This document shows, in pieces, positions 41,881 through 51,376 of a stretch of DNA of 64,000 nt (position 1 is its first letter; each line of letters opens with the position of its first letter). A program made the translations under genes and the position numbers. The stretch is from Pseudaquabacterium terrae (GTDB lineage: Bacteria; Pseudomonadota; Gammaproteobacteria; Burkholderiales; Burkholderiaceae_C). The notes under the pieces were generated by a model. The model did not search any database. It was not told where the DNA came from and was given only the letters and a program-made list of their open reading frames with translations. The stretch lies in contig NZ_JABRWJ010000001.1 in the NCBI RefSeq assembly GCF_013266755.1, positions 124,001 to 188,000 on the forward strand, given 5' to 3'.

Positions 41881-42048
41881 CTACTTGCTCGCGCTGCGTG
41901 TCGACTTCTTCTCGCCACCCTGGCTGCTTCGCTTGCTCGAGGCCTGCGCCTGGCCGTTCGACGACTTGGCGTCGCTCTTCTTGGCGGCAGCGCGGTCGGA
42001 CGTGCTGCGCGAACGGCTGTCGGAACTCTTCGATTTCTTCGTTGCCAT
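41881..42048 (-). CDS. Small Lys/Ser-rich protein (55 residues)
   Basis: The peptide MATKKSKSSDSRSRSTSDRA continues with AAKKSDAKSSNGQAQASSKRSSQGGEKKSTRSASK. It is basic and low in complexity, with no hydrophobic core. An AGGAG lies 7 bases before the ATG at 42048, and a strong terminator follows the stop. Composition resembles small histone-H1-like or stress-associated proteins of betaproteobacteria, but no family can be named. It is convergent with the KGG stress gene. Confidence 0.65.
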   Translation of the reverse strand: MATKKSKSSDSRSRSTSDRAAAKKSDAKSSNGQAQASSKRSSQGGEKKSTRSASK

Positions 42049-42192
42049 GTTGAAACTCCTGATGTGCCCTCGGGGGTGGTCGCCGTTCTGACGACTGGCG
42101 TTGCGTCGACTGTGCGTCAACGCGCAGCGGCGCCACCTCGGAGGGGAACAGGGATGGACGTCGGACAGTGCCGCGTCCCTTGGCTGCAAGAC

Positions 42193-43464
42193 TCAGCCGG
42201 AATAGGCCCGCAGGTCCTCGCACAAGCGCTCCAGCACCTGCGCATCGGCCTCCGGCAGCGTGCCCGCGCGCAGCCGCGCCGCGCGCTCGATGGCCTGCAG
42301 GCGGAAGAACAGCTCGTCCTCCACCGCCTCGACCTCGGCCGTGTCGTGCGCGTTGCCCAGGGCATCGGCGCTCCACAGGCCGCTGGCATACCAGCCGGTG
42401 CGCAGCCGGCCGAGCAGGTGCTGCGCGAGGCCGAGCGCATCGGCCAGCGCCGGCGCTTTCGCCTCGCCCTTGGCCGCGGCCACGCCGTCCTGCGCGGCCT
42501 CCAGCGCCGCGTCCAGCCGGGCCAGGCGCATGCGCACGTCGGCGGTCTTCAGCGCCGGGTGCAGTTCGGGTTCGCAGCGTGCGGCCTCGGCGATGCGGCC
42601 GACCCAGCCGAGATCGAACTCGCCGGGCACGACGCGCAGCGCCACGCTGATGCGTGCCAGGTACGGCCGCTCGCCGCGCAGCACGGCCAGCGCCGCCTCG
42701 GTCACCGCCAGCAGGCGGCCGAGCGGCGACACCGCGTCGCGCTGCAAGCCGTGCGGATACCCCGAGCCATCGAGCCGTTCATGGTGCTCGCCGATCGCGC
42801 GCGCCATCGCCGCCGGGTAGTTGGTGAGCTGCGTCAGCAGCAGTTGGCCGACATGCGGGTGCACGACCAGGTGCTGGTAGCTTTGCACGTCGAGGACCCG
42901 GTCGGCATCGGCTTCGCCGTGGTGCGGCGCGATGTACATCTCGCCCAGGTCGTGCAGCAGGCCGCACAGCATCGCCAGCCGCAGCTCGGCGGTGGAGCCG
43001 CCCTGCGCCGCCATCAGCGCACCGGCCAGCGCCATGCCCTGCAGCGCGTGCTCGAAGCTCTCGGGCCGCGACGCCTGGCCGGCCGTCAGCAGCAGCTGCA
43101 CCACCGAGTGCAGCGGCAGCTGCGGCACCTCGCGCTCGAGCCGGGCCGCGTGCGGGCGCAGCAGCGCGGCCAGCGGCGTCGTGCCCTCCACCAGCCGGCG
43201 CAGGCCTTGCACCAGCGTCTGCGTGGTCACGCCGTCTTCGGCGAGCAGGCAGCTTTCGAGCGGGTTGCGCAGCTGGCGGTCGAGCAGCTTGCGTTGCAGC
43301 GTGGCGGACACCGGCTGGTCGCGCGCCCACAGCTTGGTGCCGGAGAGGTCGAAGATGTCGCGCGACGCGATGATGCTCTTCGTCTGGCTGGCTTCGAGGA
43401 TCGTCGCCAGCGCATGCGGGTTGGCGGTGGCGAAGGCGGCCGGCTGGCGGGCGGGCTGGTTCAT
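42193..43464 (-). CDS. HD-GYP domain phosphohydrolase
   Basis: A 423-residue cytoplasmic protein. The HD-GYP core (about 145-300) has GLLHDLGEMYIAPHH, HPHVGQLLLTQL and the GYP signature HHERLDGSGYPHGL, all needed for c-di-GMP phosphodiesterase activity. It is preceded by an all-helical N-terminal region and followed by a long helical C-terminal region without a receiver domain. With the GGDEF/EAL protein at 10.7-13.5 kb it is one of two c-di-GMP-type genes here. The ATG at 43464 was chosen. It is 149 bases downstream of hsdM on the same strand. Confidence 0.88.
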   Translation of the reverse strand: MNQPARQPAAFATANPHALATILEASQTKSIIASRDIFDLSGTKLWARDQPVSATLQRKLLDRQLRNPLESCLLAEDGVTTQTLVQGLRRLVEGTTPLAALLRPHAARLEREVPQLPLHSVVQLLLTAGQASRPESFEHALQGMALAGALMAAQGGSTAELRLAMLCGLLHDLGEMYIAPHHGEADADRVLDVQSYQHLVVHPHVGQLLLTQLTNYPAAMARAIGEHHERLDGSGYPHGLQRDAVSPLGRLLAVTEAALAVLRGERPYLARISVALRVVPGEFDLGWVGRIAEAARCEPELHPALKTADVRMRLARLDAALEAAQDGVAAAKGEAKAPALADALGLAQHLLGRLRTGWYASGLWSADALGNAHDTAEVEAVEDELFFRLQAIERAARLRAGTLPEADAQVLERLCEDLRAYSG

Positions 43465-43613
43465 GGCGCTTAAGCTCCTGAGGGCTCTGGGACACCTTCG
43501 TCTTCGGCGTGCCCGGAGCGCGCTGAACCGGCGATTGGTGACGGTTGGAAACCGCCGAGGCTCGCCCGCGCGATCCCTGCCCGCGAACGGCGCGCGGGTG
43601 TCCCGGGATGAGC

Positions 43614-45089
43614 TCAGCGCTTCACCGCCAGCTCGTCGGCCACGGCCTGAAAGGCTTCGAGCGCCGCCTGAAGGTTCTCGACGATTTCGGCGGCGATGAC
43701 GTCTGGCGTCGGCAGGCTGTCTACGTCGTCCAGGCTCTCGTCCTTCAGCCAGAAGATGTCCAGGTTCAGCTTGTCGCGCTTCAGCAGATCTTCGACCTGG
43801 AACGTCTTGAAGCGCTCGGTCTCGCGCCGCTTGCCCATCTGCCCCACCTGGTAGCACGCCACGAAGTCCTGCAGGTCGCTGGTCTGCAGCGGGTTCTTCT
43901 TCAGGGTGAAGTGCAGGTTGGTGCGGAAGTCGTAGATCCACAGTGCCTTGGTGTTCGGCTTGCCATCGGCCCGCGGAGGCCGCTTGTCGAAGAACAGCAC
44001 GTTGGCCTTCACCCCCGGCTTGTAGAAGATGCCGGTGGGCAGGCGCAGCAGGGTGTGGAAGTCGAACTGCTCCAGCAGCCGCCGCCGGATGCCTTCACCC
44101 GCACTGCCGGCCTCGAACAGCACGTTGTCGGGCAGCACCACGCCGGCGCGTCCGCTGCTGCTCATCACCGTCATGATGTGCTGCATGAAGTTGAGCTGCT
44201 TGTTGCCGGTGGTGAACTTGAAGTCCTCGCGCTCGTAGTCCTCGCGCTCGGTGTCGACCTCGCCGTCTTCGCCGATCACCTTGTAGCTGCTCTTCTTGCC
44301 GAAGGGCGGGTTGGTAAGGATCACCTCGTAGCGCTCGCCGGGGTCGGCGGCCAGCGCGTCGGTGCTGCGGATCGGGCTCTCGCCGTTGCCGATGCCGTGC
44401 AGGTAGAGGTTCATCGCGCACAGGCGCACCACCTCGTCGACGATGTCGTTGCCGCTGAAGGTCTGTTCGCGCAGGCGGCGCTGCGCGGTGCGGTCGCGCG
44501 CCTGCGCCCCGCCGTGCTCCTTCATGTACTCGTAGGCGGACAGCAGGAAGCCGCCGGTGCCGCAGGCCGGATCGTGCACGGTGTCGCCGATGCGGGGGCT
44601 CAGCACGTGCACCATGGCCTGGATCAGCGGGCGCGGCGTGAAGTACTGGCCCGCACCGCTCTTCACCTCGGCGGCGTTGCGCTCCAGCAGGCCTTCGTAG
44701 ATGGCGCCCTTCACGTCGACGCCGATGCCGATCCATGTCTCGGCGTCGATCAGCGACACCACGCGCTTCAACTTCGCCGGGTCGGTGAGCTTGTTCTGCG
44801 CGCCGCGGAAGATGGTGCCGATCAGGCCCTTCTCGCGGGCCAGCGCTTCGAGCGCGTGGCGGTACTGGATTTCCAGGTCGTCGCCGGCCAGCGGCGCCAG
44901 CTTGTCCCAGCGCCACGCGGCAGGGATGGTGCTGGGCTCTCCCAGCAGCCCGGCGCGCTCCTGGTCCATCTTCAGGAACAGCAGGAAGGTGATCTGCTCG
45001 ACGTAGTCGCCGTAGCCGATGCCCTGGTCGCGCAGGACGTGGGCGTAGTTCCAGACTTTGCTGACGAGGGCGGTGTGGTCGGTGCTCAT
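43614..45089 (-). CDS. hsdM: Type I restriction-modification DNA methyltransferase subunit
   Basis: A 491-residue N6-adenine methyltransferase. The helical HsdM_N domain (about 1-125) starts TALVSKVWNYAHVLRDQGIGYGDYVEQITFLLFLKM. The SAM motif I is HDPACGTGGFLLSAYEYM, preceded by GQYFTPRPLIQAMV, and the catalytic motif IV is ILTNPPFGKKS, which is intact. With HsdS it methylates the recognition site; with HsdR it forms the restriction complex. It is the last gene of the operon, after the AlbA_2-type gene, and has its own 106-base upstream gap with inverted repeats, so separate transcription is possible. Confidence 0.95.
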   Translation of the reverse strand: MSTDHTALVSKVWNYAHVLRDQGIGYGDYVEQITFLLFLKMDQERAGLLGEPSTIPAAWRWDKLAPLAGDDLEIQYRHALEALAREKGLIGTIFRGAQNKLTDPAKLKRVVSLIDAETWIGIGVDVKGAIYEGLLERNAAEVKSGAGQYFTPRPLIQAMVHVLSPRIGDTVHDPACGTGGFLLSAYEYMKEHGGAQARDRTAQRRLREQTFSGNDIVDEVVRLCAMNLYLHGIGNGESPIRSTDALAADPGERYEVILTNPPFGKKSSYKVIGEDGEVDTEREDYEREDFKFTTGNKQLNFMQHIMTVMSSSGRAGVVLPDNVLFEAGSAGEGIRRRLLEQFDFHTLLRLPTGIFYKPGVKANVLFFDKRPPRADGKPNTKALWIYDFRTNLHFTLKKNPLQTSDLQDFVACYQVGQMGKRRETERFKTFQVEDLLKRDKLNLDIFWLKDESLDDVDSLPTPDVIAAEIVENLQAALEAFQAVADELAVKR

Positions 45090-45104
45090 GGATGGGAGGC
45101 GCCG

Positions 45105-45190
45105 GAGAAAACAATGCCCGGCATAAGTGTTTGACGCGAAAGGGATTTCCCGATCTATCCGGGTTGTTTTCTCACGCTGCGGAAAACAAC
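45105..45190. promoter_or_regulatory. Repeated GAAAACAA motif upstream of hsdM
   Basis: GAGAAAACAA (45105-45114) recurs as the exact inverted TTGTTTTCTC at 45164-45173, with flanking CCCGG and CCGGG that extend the dyad. A third, direct GGAAAACAAC follows at 45181-45190. The block is AT-rich compared with its surroundings and lies between the AlbA_2-type gene and hsdM. It is a plausible promoter/operator of hsdM, or alternatively a large hairpin with a 49-base loop. Confidence 0.45.
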
Positions 45191-45195
45191 GGGGG

Positions 45196-47095
45196 TCAGG
45201 GCGGGGGCAGTGTCGGCACCCGTGCCGTGTAGCGCTGCTCGGGGTGTTTTTCCATGCTCGGAATCGTGAAGGCCAGCAGGCCCTGGGCCACCATCGGACT
45301 GAGCAACTCCTTGACCAGATGCTTGTGGTCACGACGCCCCAGCAGGCTCGCCAGCTCGCGGGCGCTGTGCGGCTTCCAGCTGCACAGGTCGAGCACCAAC
45401 TGATGCAGCACGGCTTGTCGGGGCCGGGTGCCCGGCGCGGGCAGGCGCCGGGCGAGCTCTGTGGGCATGGGTGCCCGTGCCTGGGGGGTTTGTCGGCTGA
45501 GCTGGGGGGTTTGTGCGCCGGGCTGGGGGGTTTGTCGATCTGCCTGGGGGGTTTGTGCGCCGGGCTGGGGGGTGTGGGAGGCCTCGGGCGCCGGCGCCGC
45601 GCGCAGGAAGCCAGGGCCGGGCACGTAGTAGGTGCGGCTGCCGCTGCCCTTCATGGCCAGCAGGCCCAGGTCGCGCAGCCGGCGCAGGTTGGACCGAGGC
45701 GTTGAGCGTGTCGGTGCGGTTGACGTTGCGGTAGGCCGCGTTGTCGATGGCGCCCAGCTCGCGCACGACCACCAGCGCGCGGGCCTCCTCGTCGGACAGC
45801 GTCTCCGCCGTCAACGCGCGCAACCAGGCCAGGTCGTCCGGCCCCAGGAAGTGGTGGAACAGGAAGGTGGCCACGAACTGGTCGGGCCGGCGGGTGGATT
45901 CGAAGGTCGGCGGCAGCAGGTCGTGCGCCTGCATCAGCTCCCGCATCGCGCGGATGCCGCTGCCCTTGGTCTCGGCCACGTTCACTTCGTGCAGCACGGC
46001 GGCGATGCGCGGGTTGCGGGTCTCGCTGCCCGGCTCGCCGAGCTGCTCCTCGGCCTTGATCGAGTGCCCCGGGTTGCGCACCTCCAGCCGGTTGGCATAC
46101 CGGATGATCTGGATCGCGCCGTGGATGCGGTAGCTGCGGTGCATCACCGCGTTGACGATGGCCTCGCGGATCACGCGCAACGGCAGCGCCGGTTCATCCT
46201 CGCGAGCAAGTGCGCCTTCAGGCAGCGAGAAGGACTGCATCAACTCGTCGCGCACCGCACCTTCGGCACGCCGGATGGCCGCCAGCAGCGGGGCGCGGAC
46301 CTCCAGCGTGTCGAAGCGATGTTCGGGGTCTTCCACCCATTGCCGGCCCGGCACGCGGATGTAGTCGATGCGCATCATCGGAAAGCAGCGCCGCAGTGCC
46401 GGCCCGGTGCCGAACAGCAGCAGCCCGGCCACCGTGGGGCGCAGTTCGTCACCCTGCCGCACCGCCGCGCTCAAGGATCGCAGCAGCTCCTCGTCGCTCC
46501 AGGCCAGTTCATCGGCACTGGGATTGGCCCGTTCGCGCAGGCGCCGGTACTCCTGCACGGCGGAGGGGTCGATATCGGAGAGGTCGGTGTCGGGCAGCAC
46601 CGCGCCGTCGAAGGTCTCGATCTGGTGGCCGGCGTACAGCGCCACCAGGTCGTCCTCGCTGCCTTGCTGGTCGGTGGAGCCCACCCGGCGGAAGGCCCCG
46701 CGGGGCAGGCCCAGGCGCGAGAGGTAGACCGGCTTCTCCGCCGCCGCGGCCTCGGGCACGAACACCACCAGCACGGTCTTGCCGCGCACGGTCTCGACCG
46801 AGATGCGGGGCCGCACCGGCCGGTTGAGCATGCTGGCGCATTGGCTGGCCAGTTCGGACTGCAGCTTGTCCGGGTCGGCCACGCCTGTTACGCGATAGGA
46901 GGTACCGAACAGATCCTGCGGATCGCGTTCCACGCCGAGCAGCAGGTGACCGCCGCTCAGCCCGGGTTCGTTGGAGAAGGCCACCACCGTCTCCATCACC
47001 GAGCGGTCGATCTGCGACGCGCGCTTGGCCTCGATGCGGTGGGACTCGTCAACGGCCAGCAGTTCCTGCAGCAGGTCTTCGGCGGTGCGGGTCAT
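45196..47095 (-). pseudogene. Schlafen AlbA_2 / HATPase_c_4 protein in RM operon, apparent frameshift
   Basis: Read from the ATG at 47095, the protein has an N-terminal AlbA_2 domain (SHRIEAKRASQIDRSVMETVVAFSN, with the E-x-K signature; about 15-130) and an HATPase_c_4 region (LPLRVIREAIVNAVMHRSYRIHG, then KGSGIRAMRELM; about 300-420). The winged-helix end then breaks. Near 45692 one extra base shifts the frame, and the expected NLRRLRDLGLLAMKGSGSRTYY continues in the next frame to a stop at 45196. With the base removed the product would be 632 residues; as written it runs out of frame to 45329 (588 residues). It overlaps hsdS by ATGA. It may be a genuine lesion, programmed shifting or a sequence error. 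Confidence 0.8.
45481..45577. repeat. 21-bp G-rich tandem repeat
   Basis: Five copies of CTGGGGGGTTTGT (the last ends GTGTG) start at 45481, 45502, 45523, 45544 and 45565, exactly 21 bases apart on the + strand. On the coding strand they encode QTPQ plus three variable residues in the shifted C-terminal frame of the AlbA_2-type gene. The G6 runs could form G-quadruplexes and are candidate slippage sites. Confidence 0.85.
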
Positions 47096-48585
47096 GCGGT
47101 GATGACCTTGGATCGCGTTCGTGGCGCGCGGCGGGGAGTTGTGGCCGAGGTGTCCGCGGCCTGCTCGGCAAGGCGGGCGAGCAGAGCGGAGGCGGGTTCG
47201 TCGGTGGGGTCTTGGGGGACGAGTTGGCCGGAGAAGGCGGCCTTCAGCACCGCTTGTCGCAGCACAGCCGCCGCACCAGCGCTGGTCTCGTATTGCGCCG
47301 ACAAAGCCGCGAGGCGCGAGAGCTCGACGTCCACGACTTCAGCAATGTGAAGCTGCTCGCTCAATGGTGGAAGCGGTACGACGACAGAACGCAAATCTTC
47401 AAGGCTCAATCCTGGCTTGCCGGCACCATAGGCGGCCTCAACCAACTGCGCGCGCCCATTTGCCGAAGAAACCGTCCAGTAGTAGAGGTAGCGCGAGAGC
47501 GCTGGGATAACGGGTCGCACCAGCGCCACATGCTGGCTCACATAGGCATCCGCAAGGTCAATATCTATGCGGGCCGCCTTGGTGACGTTCGCGCCGGTAA
47601 TCGTGATCAGGATATCGTCGCGAGTGACCTTCGTGCGCAGGCCGTCGCTAACGCCCTCCAAATTCACAAACGCCACGTCGTCCAGTTCCAGCCTGTCATG
47701 CTTGATGTTCTGGGCCCGAATGAAGGTGGCTCCAGTTTCCGAGTAGAGGTCCTTCCAGCCGCGCGAGCCGCTGGTTACGAGAGTAGTCAACTGGTCTAAG
47801 GTGGCCCAGCACCAGCCCTCGGGCAGTTCCTCCAGGCCCGGGACGTTGGCATGCGCGGGCGCCGTTGGCTGGCGGGCACTGGCGCCCAGCGCCCTGCGTC
47901 TCATCTGCAGAACCTGCTCCAGCAGTGTGCCGCTTGGCTCCGTGGCATGCAGGTGCTGCGTTCGCCACATTCGCGTCAGCTCACCTGTGACGGCGGCCTT
48001 GAGGACGGACCGGCGGTAGCGCTCCACCAGCTTCTGCACGCGCTCCAGCGCGCGCTCACCTTCGTCGATCTCGCTGAAGAGCCCTTCGACTCTTGAAGCT
48101 ATGGCGTCGCAATTCGACGAGCCGAAGAGTGGCACCGTGGCTGCGACAAGCTTCGACGCGTTGATGTTCGAAATATTGGTGGTCGTCGAAGCAGCATTCC
48201 TGATGTGGGCTCTAAACGCAGGCGATCGCATCGCGTGAAAGACGTAGCGAGGATTGACGCCCGCCTTCGGTCGAACAACGGCGATGAATGTCCCGAAGGT
48301 CGCTTGGCGTGGCATCTGGGTGACAAGAGCGCACTTGCCCACGAGGTCGAGACTGTTCGACATGGAGATGAGGATGTCGCCGGCGCGCACAAACTGTTCC
48401 GGCGTTCGGACATAGCTCTCGTCAATGTGAAGCAGGTCTTCCCATTCCACGCTCTCCTGAACGTTTGTTGTGCGGAGGCATGCGATCAGTCCTGGCGCAG
48501 CTTCCTTGCGCTTTGCCGTGGTAGGAAAGGAAACGCCGCGAACTACGTCAACAAGCTGCTCGAGCGGAACGTCAACTGAGCTCAT
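47092..48585 (-). CDS. hsdS: Type I restriction-modification specificity subunit
   Basis: A 497-residue protein with the HsdS layout. The first target-recognition domain (about 1-165, with GDILISMSNSLDLVGKCALV) is followed by a helical spacer (RVQKLVERYRRSVLKAAVTGELT, about 190-215), a second recognition domain (about 250-410, with GWKDLYSETGATFIRAQNIKHDRLELDDVAFV) and a second helical spacer (VVPLPPLSEQLHIAEVVDVEL through RQAVLKAAFSGQLVPQD). Each half recognises one side of a bipartite site. The first recognition domain is visibly lower in GC than the surroundings, in keeping with horizontal exchange. It overlaps both hsdR and the next gene by ATGA. Confidence 0.95.
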   Translation of the reverse strand: MSSVDVPLEQLVDVVRGVSFPTTAKRKEAAPGLIACLRTTNVQESVEWEDLLHIDESYVRTPEQFVRAGDILISMSNSLDLVGKCALVTQMPRQATFGTFIAVVRPKAGVNPRYVFHAMRSPAFRAHIRNAASTTTNISNINASKLVAATVPLFGSSNCDAIASRVEGLFSEIDEGERALERVQKLVERYRRSVLKAAVTGELTRMWRTQHLHATEPSGTLLEQVLQMRRRALGASARQPTAPAHANVPGLEELPEGWCWATLDQLTTLVTSGSRGWKDLYSETGATFIRAQNIKHDRLELDDVAFVNLEGVSDGLRTKVTRDDILITITGANVTKAARIDIDLADAYVSQHVALVRPVIPALSRYLYYWTVSSANGRAQLVEAAYGAGKPGLSLEDLRSVVVPLPPLSEQLHIAEVVDVELSRLAALSAQYETSAGAAAVLRQAVLKAAFSGQLVPQDPTDEPASALLARLAEQAADTSATTPRRAPRTRSKVITA

Positions 48586-51365
48586 GCCACCAACACCTCA
48601 CTCAACTCATCCAACATCCCGTTCAACTCCATTCCAAACAATCGCCGCGCCGCCACCACCCCGCCCCAATCGCTGAACGGCTGGTCGCGGGTCAAGTCGG
48701 CCGGCGCAATTTCCACGTTCGCGGCCAGGTAGTCCTTGATCGCCTTCAGCCACGCCATCTGCTCGTCGCTGAAGACCTTGCCTGCCTTGATCTGCCGCCC
48801 GATCCACAGGTTGAAGCGCTGCTCCACGCGCGCCGCGTGCGGCTCCAGCACCTCCGCCTGGCCGGTGGCAAAGCGCACCAGGCTGATCAGGTCGGTCAGC
48901 ACCTTGTCGCTGGGCGCGCCGCGCACCAGCGCCGCGTTCAGCCGCTTGTAGGCTTGCCACACGTCGGCCGTCGTCAGGTGGTGCGGCGGGTCGGCGAGCT
49001 TGGCCGCCAGCTCGCGGATGCTGGCGTAGGTGAGGCGCCGCTTCGGGTAGGGCTGGCTGTAGAGGATCTGCAGCGCCAGCAACTCGTTCTTGTGCGTCTC
49101 GATGAAGGCCTTGAACGACGTGGTTCGTTTCTCGGCCTGGCCCTTGTCGTACTCCGCCACGTGCAGCGCATCGAGCGTGCCCTCGTCGATCACGATGTCG
49201 GTCTTCTTCTTGATCGCCTTGATCAGGTTGCGCAGATCAGGGTCGTCCAGTGGCGCGCAGGCGGTGTCGCGCAGATCGGCTTCCACGGCTTTCAGCTGCG
49301 CCGGCGTGGCGGTCTCGACGCTGCCGTGGCGCTGCATCACCGCCGCAGCGATGACCTCGGGCGTGATGGCGTCCAGCAGCCCGCGTGCCAGGGCCTTCAG
49401 GCTGGAACCCTGGGCCGCCTGTTCGATGCGCTGGCGGTCTTCGGTGTCGATCTGCCGGTCCAGTGCCGCCAGGCGTGCGGCCAGCGATGACAGCGCGTTC
49501 TCGTCGCGCCGGCCTTGCGCGATCTGGTCGATCAGCTTGTCGAAGGGCACCGTGCGCTTGCGCTCCATCGGCTGCGACAAGGTCTTCTTGCCCTCGGTCA
49601 CGCCGACCGCGTCGATAAGCACGAAGCGGGTCTTGGTCTGCGCGTCGGGCGTCACCTGCTGCAGGCTGGCGTCGTGGATGGTGCGCACGCCGCGGCCCTT
49701 CATCTGCTCGAAGTAGCTCTCGCTCTTCACGTCGCGCATGAAGATCAGGCATTCCACCGGCTTGATGTCGGTGCCGGTGGCGATCATGTCCACCGTGACG
49801 GCGATGCGCGGAAAGGGGTCCACGCGGAAGGCCTTGATCAGTTCCTTGGGCTTCTCGCTGGTCTGGTAGGTGATCTTCTTGGCGAAGTCGTTGCCCTGGC
49901 CGAAGACGTCCCAGCAGGCCTTGACGATCTCCTCGGCGTGGTGGTCGTCCTTGGCGAAGATCAGCGTCTTGGGCACCCACTGGCCGCTGCGGCCGGGGAA
50001 CAGCTCGGTGAAGAGCTTTTCGCGCCAGGTCTGCAGCACCAGGCGGATCTGGTCGGGCACGGTCACCGACGCGTCGAGGTCCTGCCGCACATAGGGCAGG
50101 TCGGCATCGAGCTGCTTGTAGCGCAGCACGCGGGTGCGGCGGTCGCGCACCGGCACGTGGTAGCTCGCGTCCACCGTGCCGCCCTGCTCCGTCACCTGCG
50201 TGCGAATGCGGTAGACCTCGAAGCCGACGTTCACCCCATCGACCACCGACTGCTCGTACGGGTACTCGGCCACCAGGTTGCGCTGGAAGAAGCCGAGCGT
50301 GTGCGCCGAGGGGGTGGCCGTCAGGCCGATGAGGTGCGCGTCGAAATACTCCAGCACCTGGCGCCACAGGCCGTAGATCGAGCGGTGGCATTCGTCGGTG
50401 ACGATGAAGTCGAAGTGCTCGACCGGGATCAGCGGGTTGTAGACCACCGGGCGCAGTTCGGCTTCGTCGTCCGCCTCGTTGTTCGGTCGGGCGTCGCCCC
50501 AGGTCTCGAATGCCGACCTCTCCTCGTCGGACTCGTCCAGTTCCTCGCCGCGCAGCATGGCGTACAGGCGCTGGATCGTGGTGATGACGACCTTGGCATC
50601 GGGATCGATGCGATTGCCGTGCAGGTGCTGGACGATGTAGGTCTTGTCGAACTTGTGCGCGGCCCCCGGTGGATCGAAGTTCTGGTACTCCTTGAGCGTC
50701 TGATCGCCCAGGTTGTTGCGGTCCACCAGGAACAGGATGCGTCGCGCCTTGGCGTGCTTGAGCAGCCGCCAACTGAAGTTGCAGGCGGTGAAGGTCTTGC
50801 CCGCACCGGTGGCCATCTGGATCAGCGAGCGTGGGCGGTCATTGGCCAGCGACGTGTCCAGGCCGGTGATGGCGTCGATCTGGCAGTCACGCAGGCCGGC
50901 CGCGTCCAGCGGCGGCATCTGGCGCAGGCGTTGCCGCAGCGTGTCGGCCTCGTTCAGCCAGGTGTGCAGCGTGGCCGGCTGGTGAAAGGCAAACACGCGA
51001 CGTGAGCGGGGCTTGGGGTCGCGGGTATCGCGGAAGTAGGTCTCGTCGCCGGTGGATTCGTAGTCGAACACCAGGCGGTCTGCCCAACGCGCCAAGTGAG
51101 CGGGCAGGTCCAGCATGTAGCGCGCCGCCTGCTCGGCGACGCCGCTGAGCGTGACGCCCGCCTTCTTGGCCTCGATCACACCACAGGCCTTACCACCGAC
51201 AAACAGCAGGTAATCGCACGGTCCGCTCGGCAAGGGGAATTCGCGCACCGCCACGCCTTCGGCGGCATGCCGGTTGAAGCCGACCATGTCCTGCACGGCC
51301 CAGCCGGCCGCCGTCAACAAGGTGTCGATGGCTGCTCGGGCTTGCGCTTCGGGTGCCAGGGCCAT
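48582..51365 (-). CDS. hsdR: Type I restriction enzyme helicase-nuclease subunit
   Basis: A 927-residue subunit. The N-terminal nuclease domain (about 1-120) has a PD-(D/E)xK-like core, CDYLLFVGGKACGVIEAKK. The SF2 translocase has motif I MATGAGKTFTACNF, motif II TDECHRSIYGLW (DECH), a motif III-like LIGLTATPSAHT and motif VI-type MKGRGVRTIHD. A helical C-terminal domain binds the methylase. ATP-driven translocation pulls DNA until cleavage at a distant site. It is the first structural gene of the operon, 11 bases after a small RHH protein gene, and all motifs look intact. Confidence 0.95.
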   Translation of the reverse strand: MALAPEAQARAAIDTLLTAAGWAVQDMVGFNRHAAEGVAVREFPLPSGPCDYLLFVGGKACGVIEAKKAGVTLSGVAEQAARYMLDLPAHLARWADRLVFDYESTGDETYFRDTRDPKPRSRRVFAFHQPATLHTWLNEADTLRQRLRQMPPLDAAGLRDCQIDAITGLDTSLANDRPRSLIQMATGAGKTFTACNFSWRLLKHAKARRILFLVDRNNLGDQTLKEYQNFDPPGAAHKFDKTYIVQHLHGNRIDPDAKVVITTIQRLYAMLRGEELDESDEERSAFETWGDARPNNEADDEAELRPVVYNPLIPVEHFDFIVTDECHRSIYGLWRQVLEYFDAHLIGLTATPSAHTLGFFQRNLVAEYPYEQSVVDGVNVGFEVYRIRTQVTEQGGTVDASYHVPVRDRRTRVLRYKQLDADLPYVRQDLDASVTVPDQIRLVLQTWREKLFTELFPGRSGQWVPKTLIFAKDDHHAEEIVKACWDVFGQGNDFAKKITYQTSEKPKELIKAFRVDPFPRIAVTVDMIATGTDIKPVECLIFMRDVKSESYFEQMKGRGVRTIHDASLQQVTPDAQTKTRFVLIDAVGVTEGKKTLSQPMERKRTVPFDKLIDQIAQGRRDENALSSLAARLAALDRQIDTEDRQRIEQAAQGSSLKALARGLLDAITPEVIAAAVMQRHGSVETATPAQLKAVEADLRDTACAPLDDPDLRNLIKAIKKKTDIVIDEGTLDALHVAEYDKGQAEKRTTSFKAFIETHKNELLALQILYSQPYPKRRLTYASIRELAAKLADPPHHLTTADVWQAYKRLNAALVRGAPSDKVLTDLISLVRFATGQAEVLEPHAARVEQRFNLWIGRQIKAGKVFSDEQMAWLKAIKDYLAANVEIAPADLTRDQPFSDWGGVVAARRLFGMELNGMLDELSEVLVA

Positions 51366-51376
51366 GGCTCGTCGGC

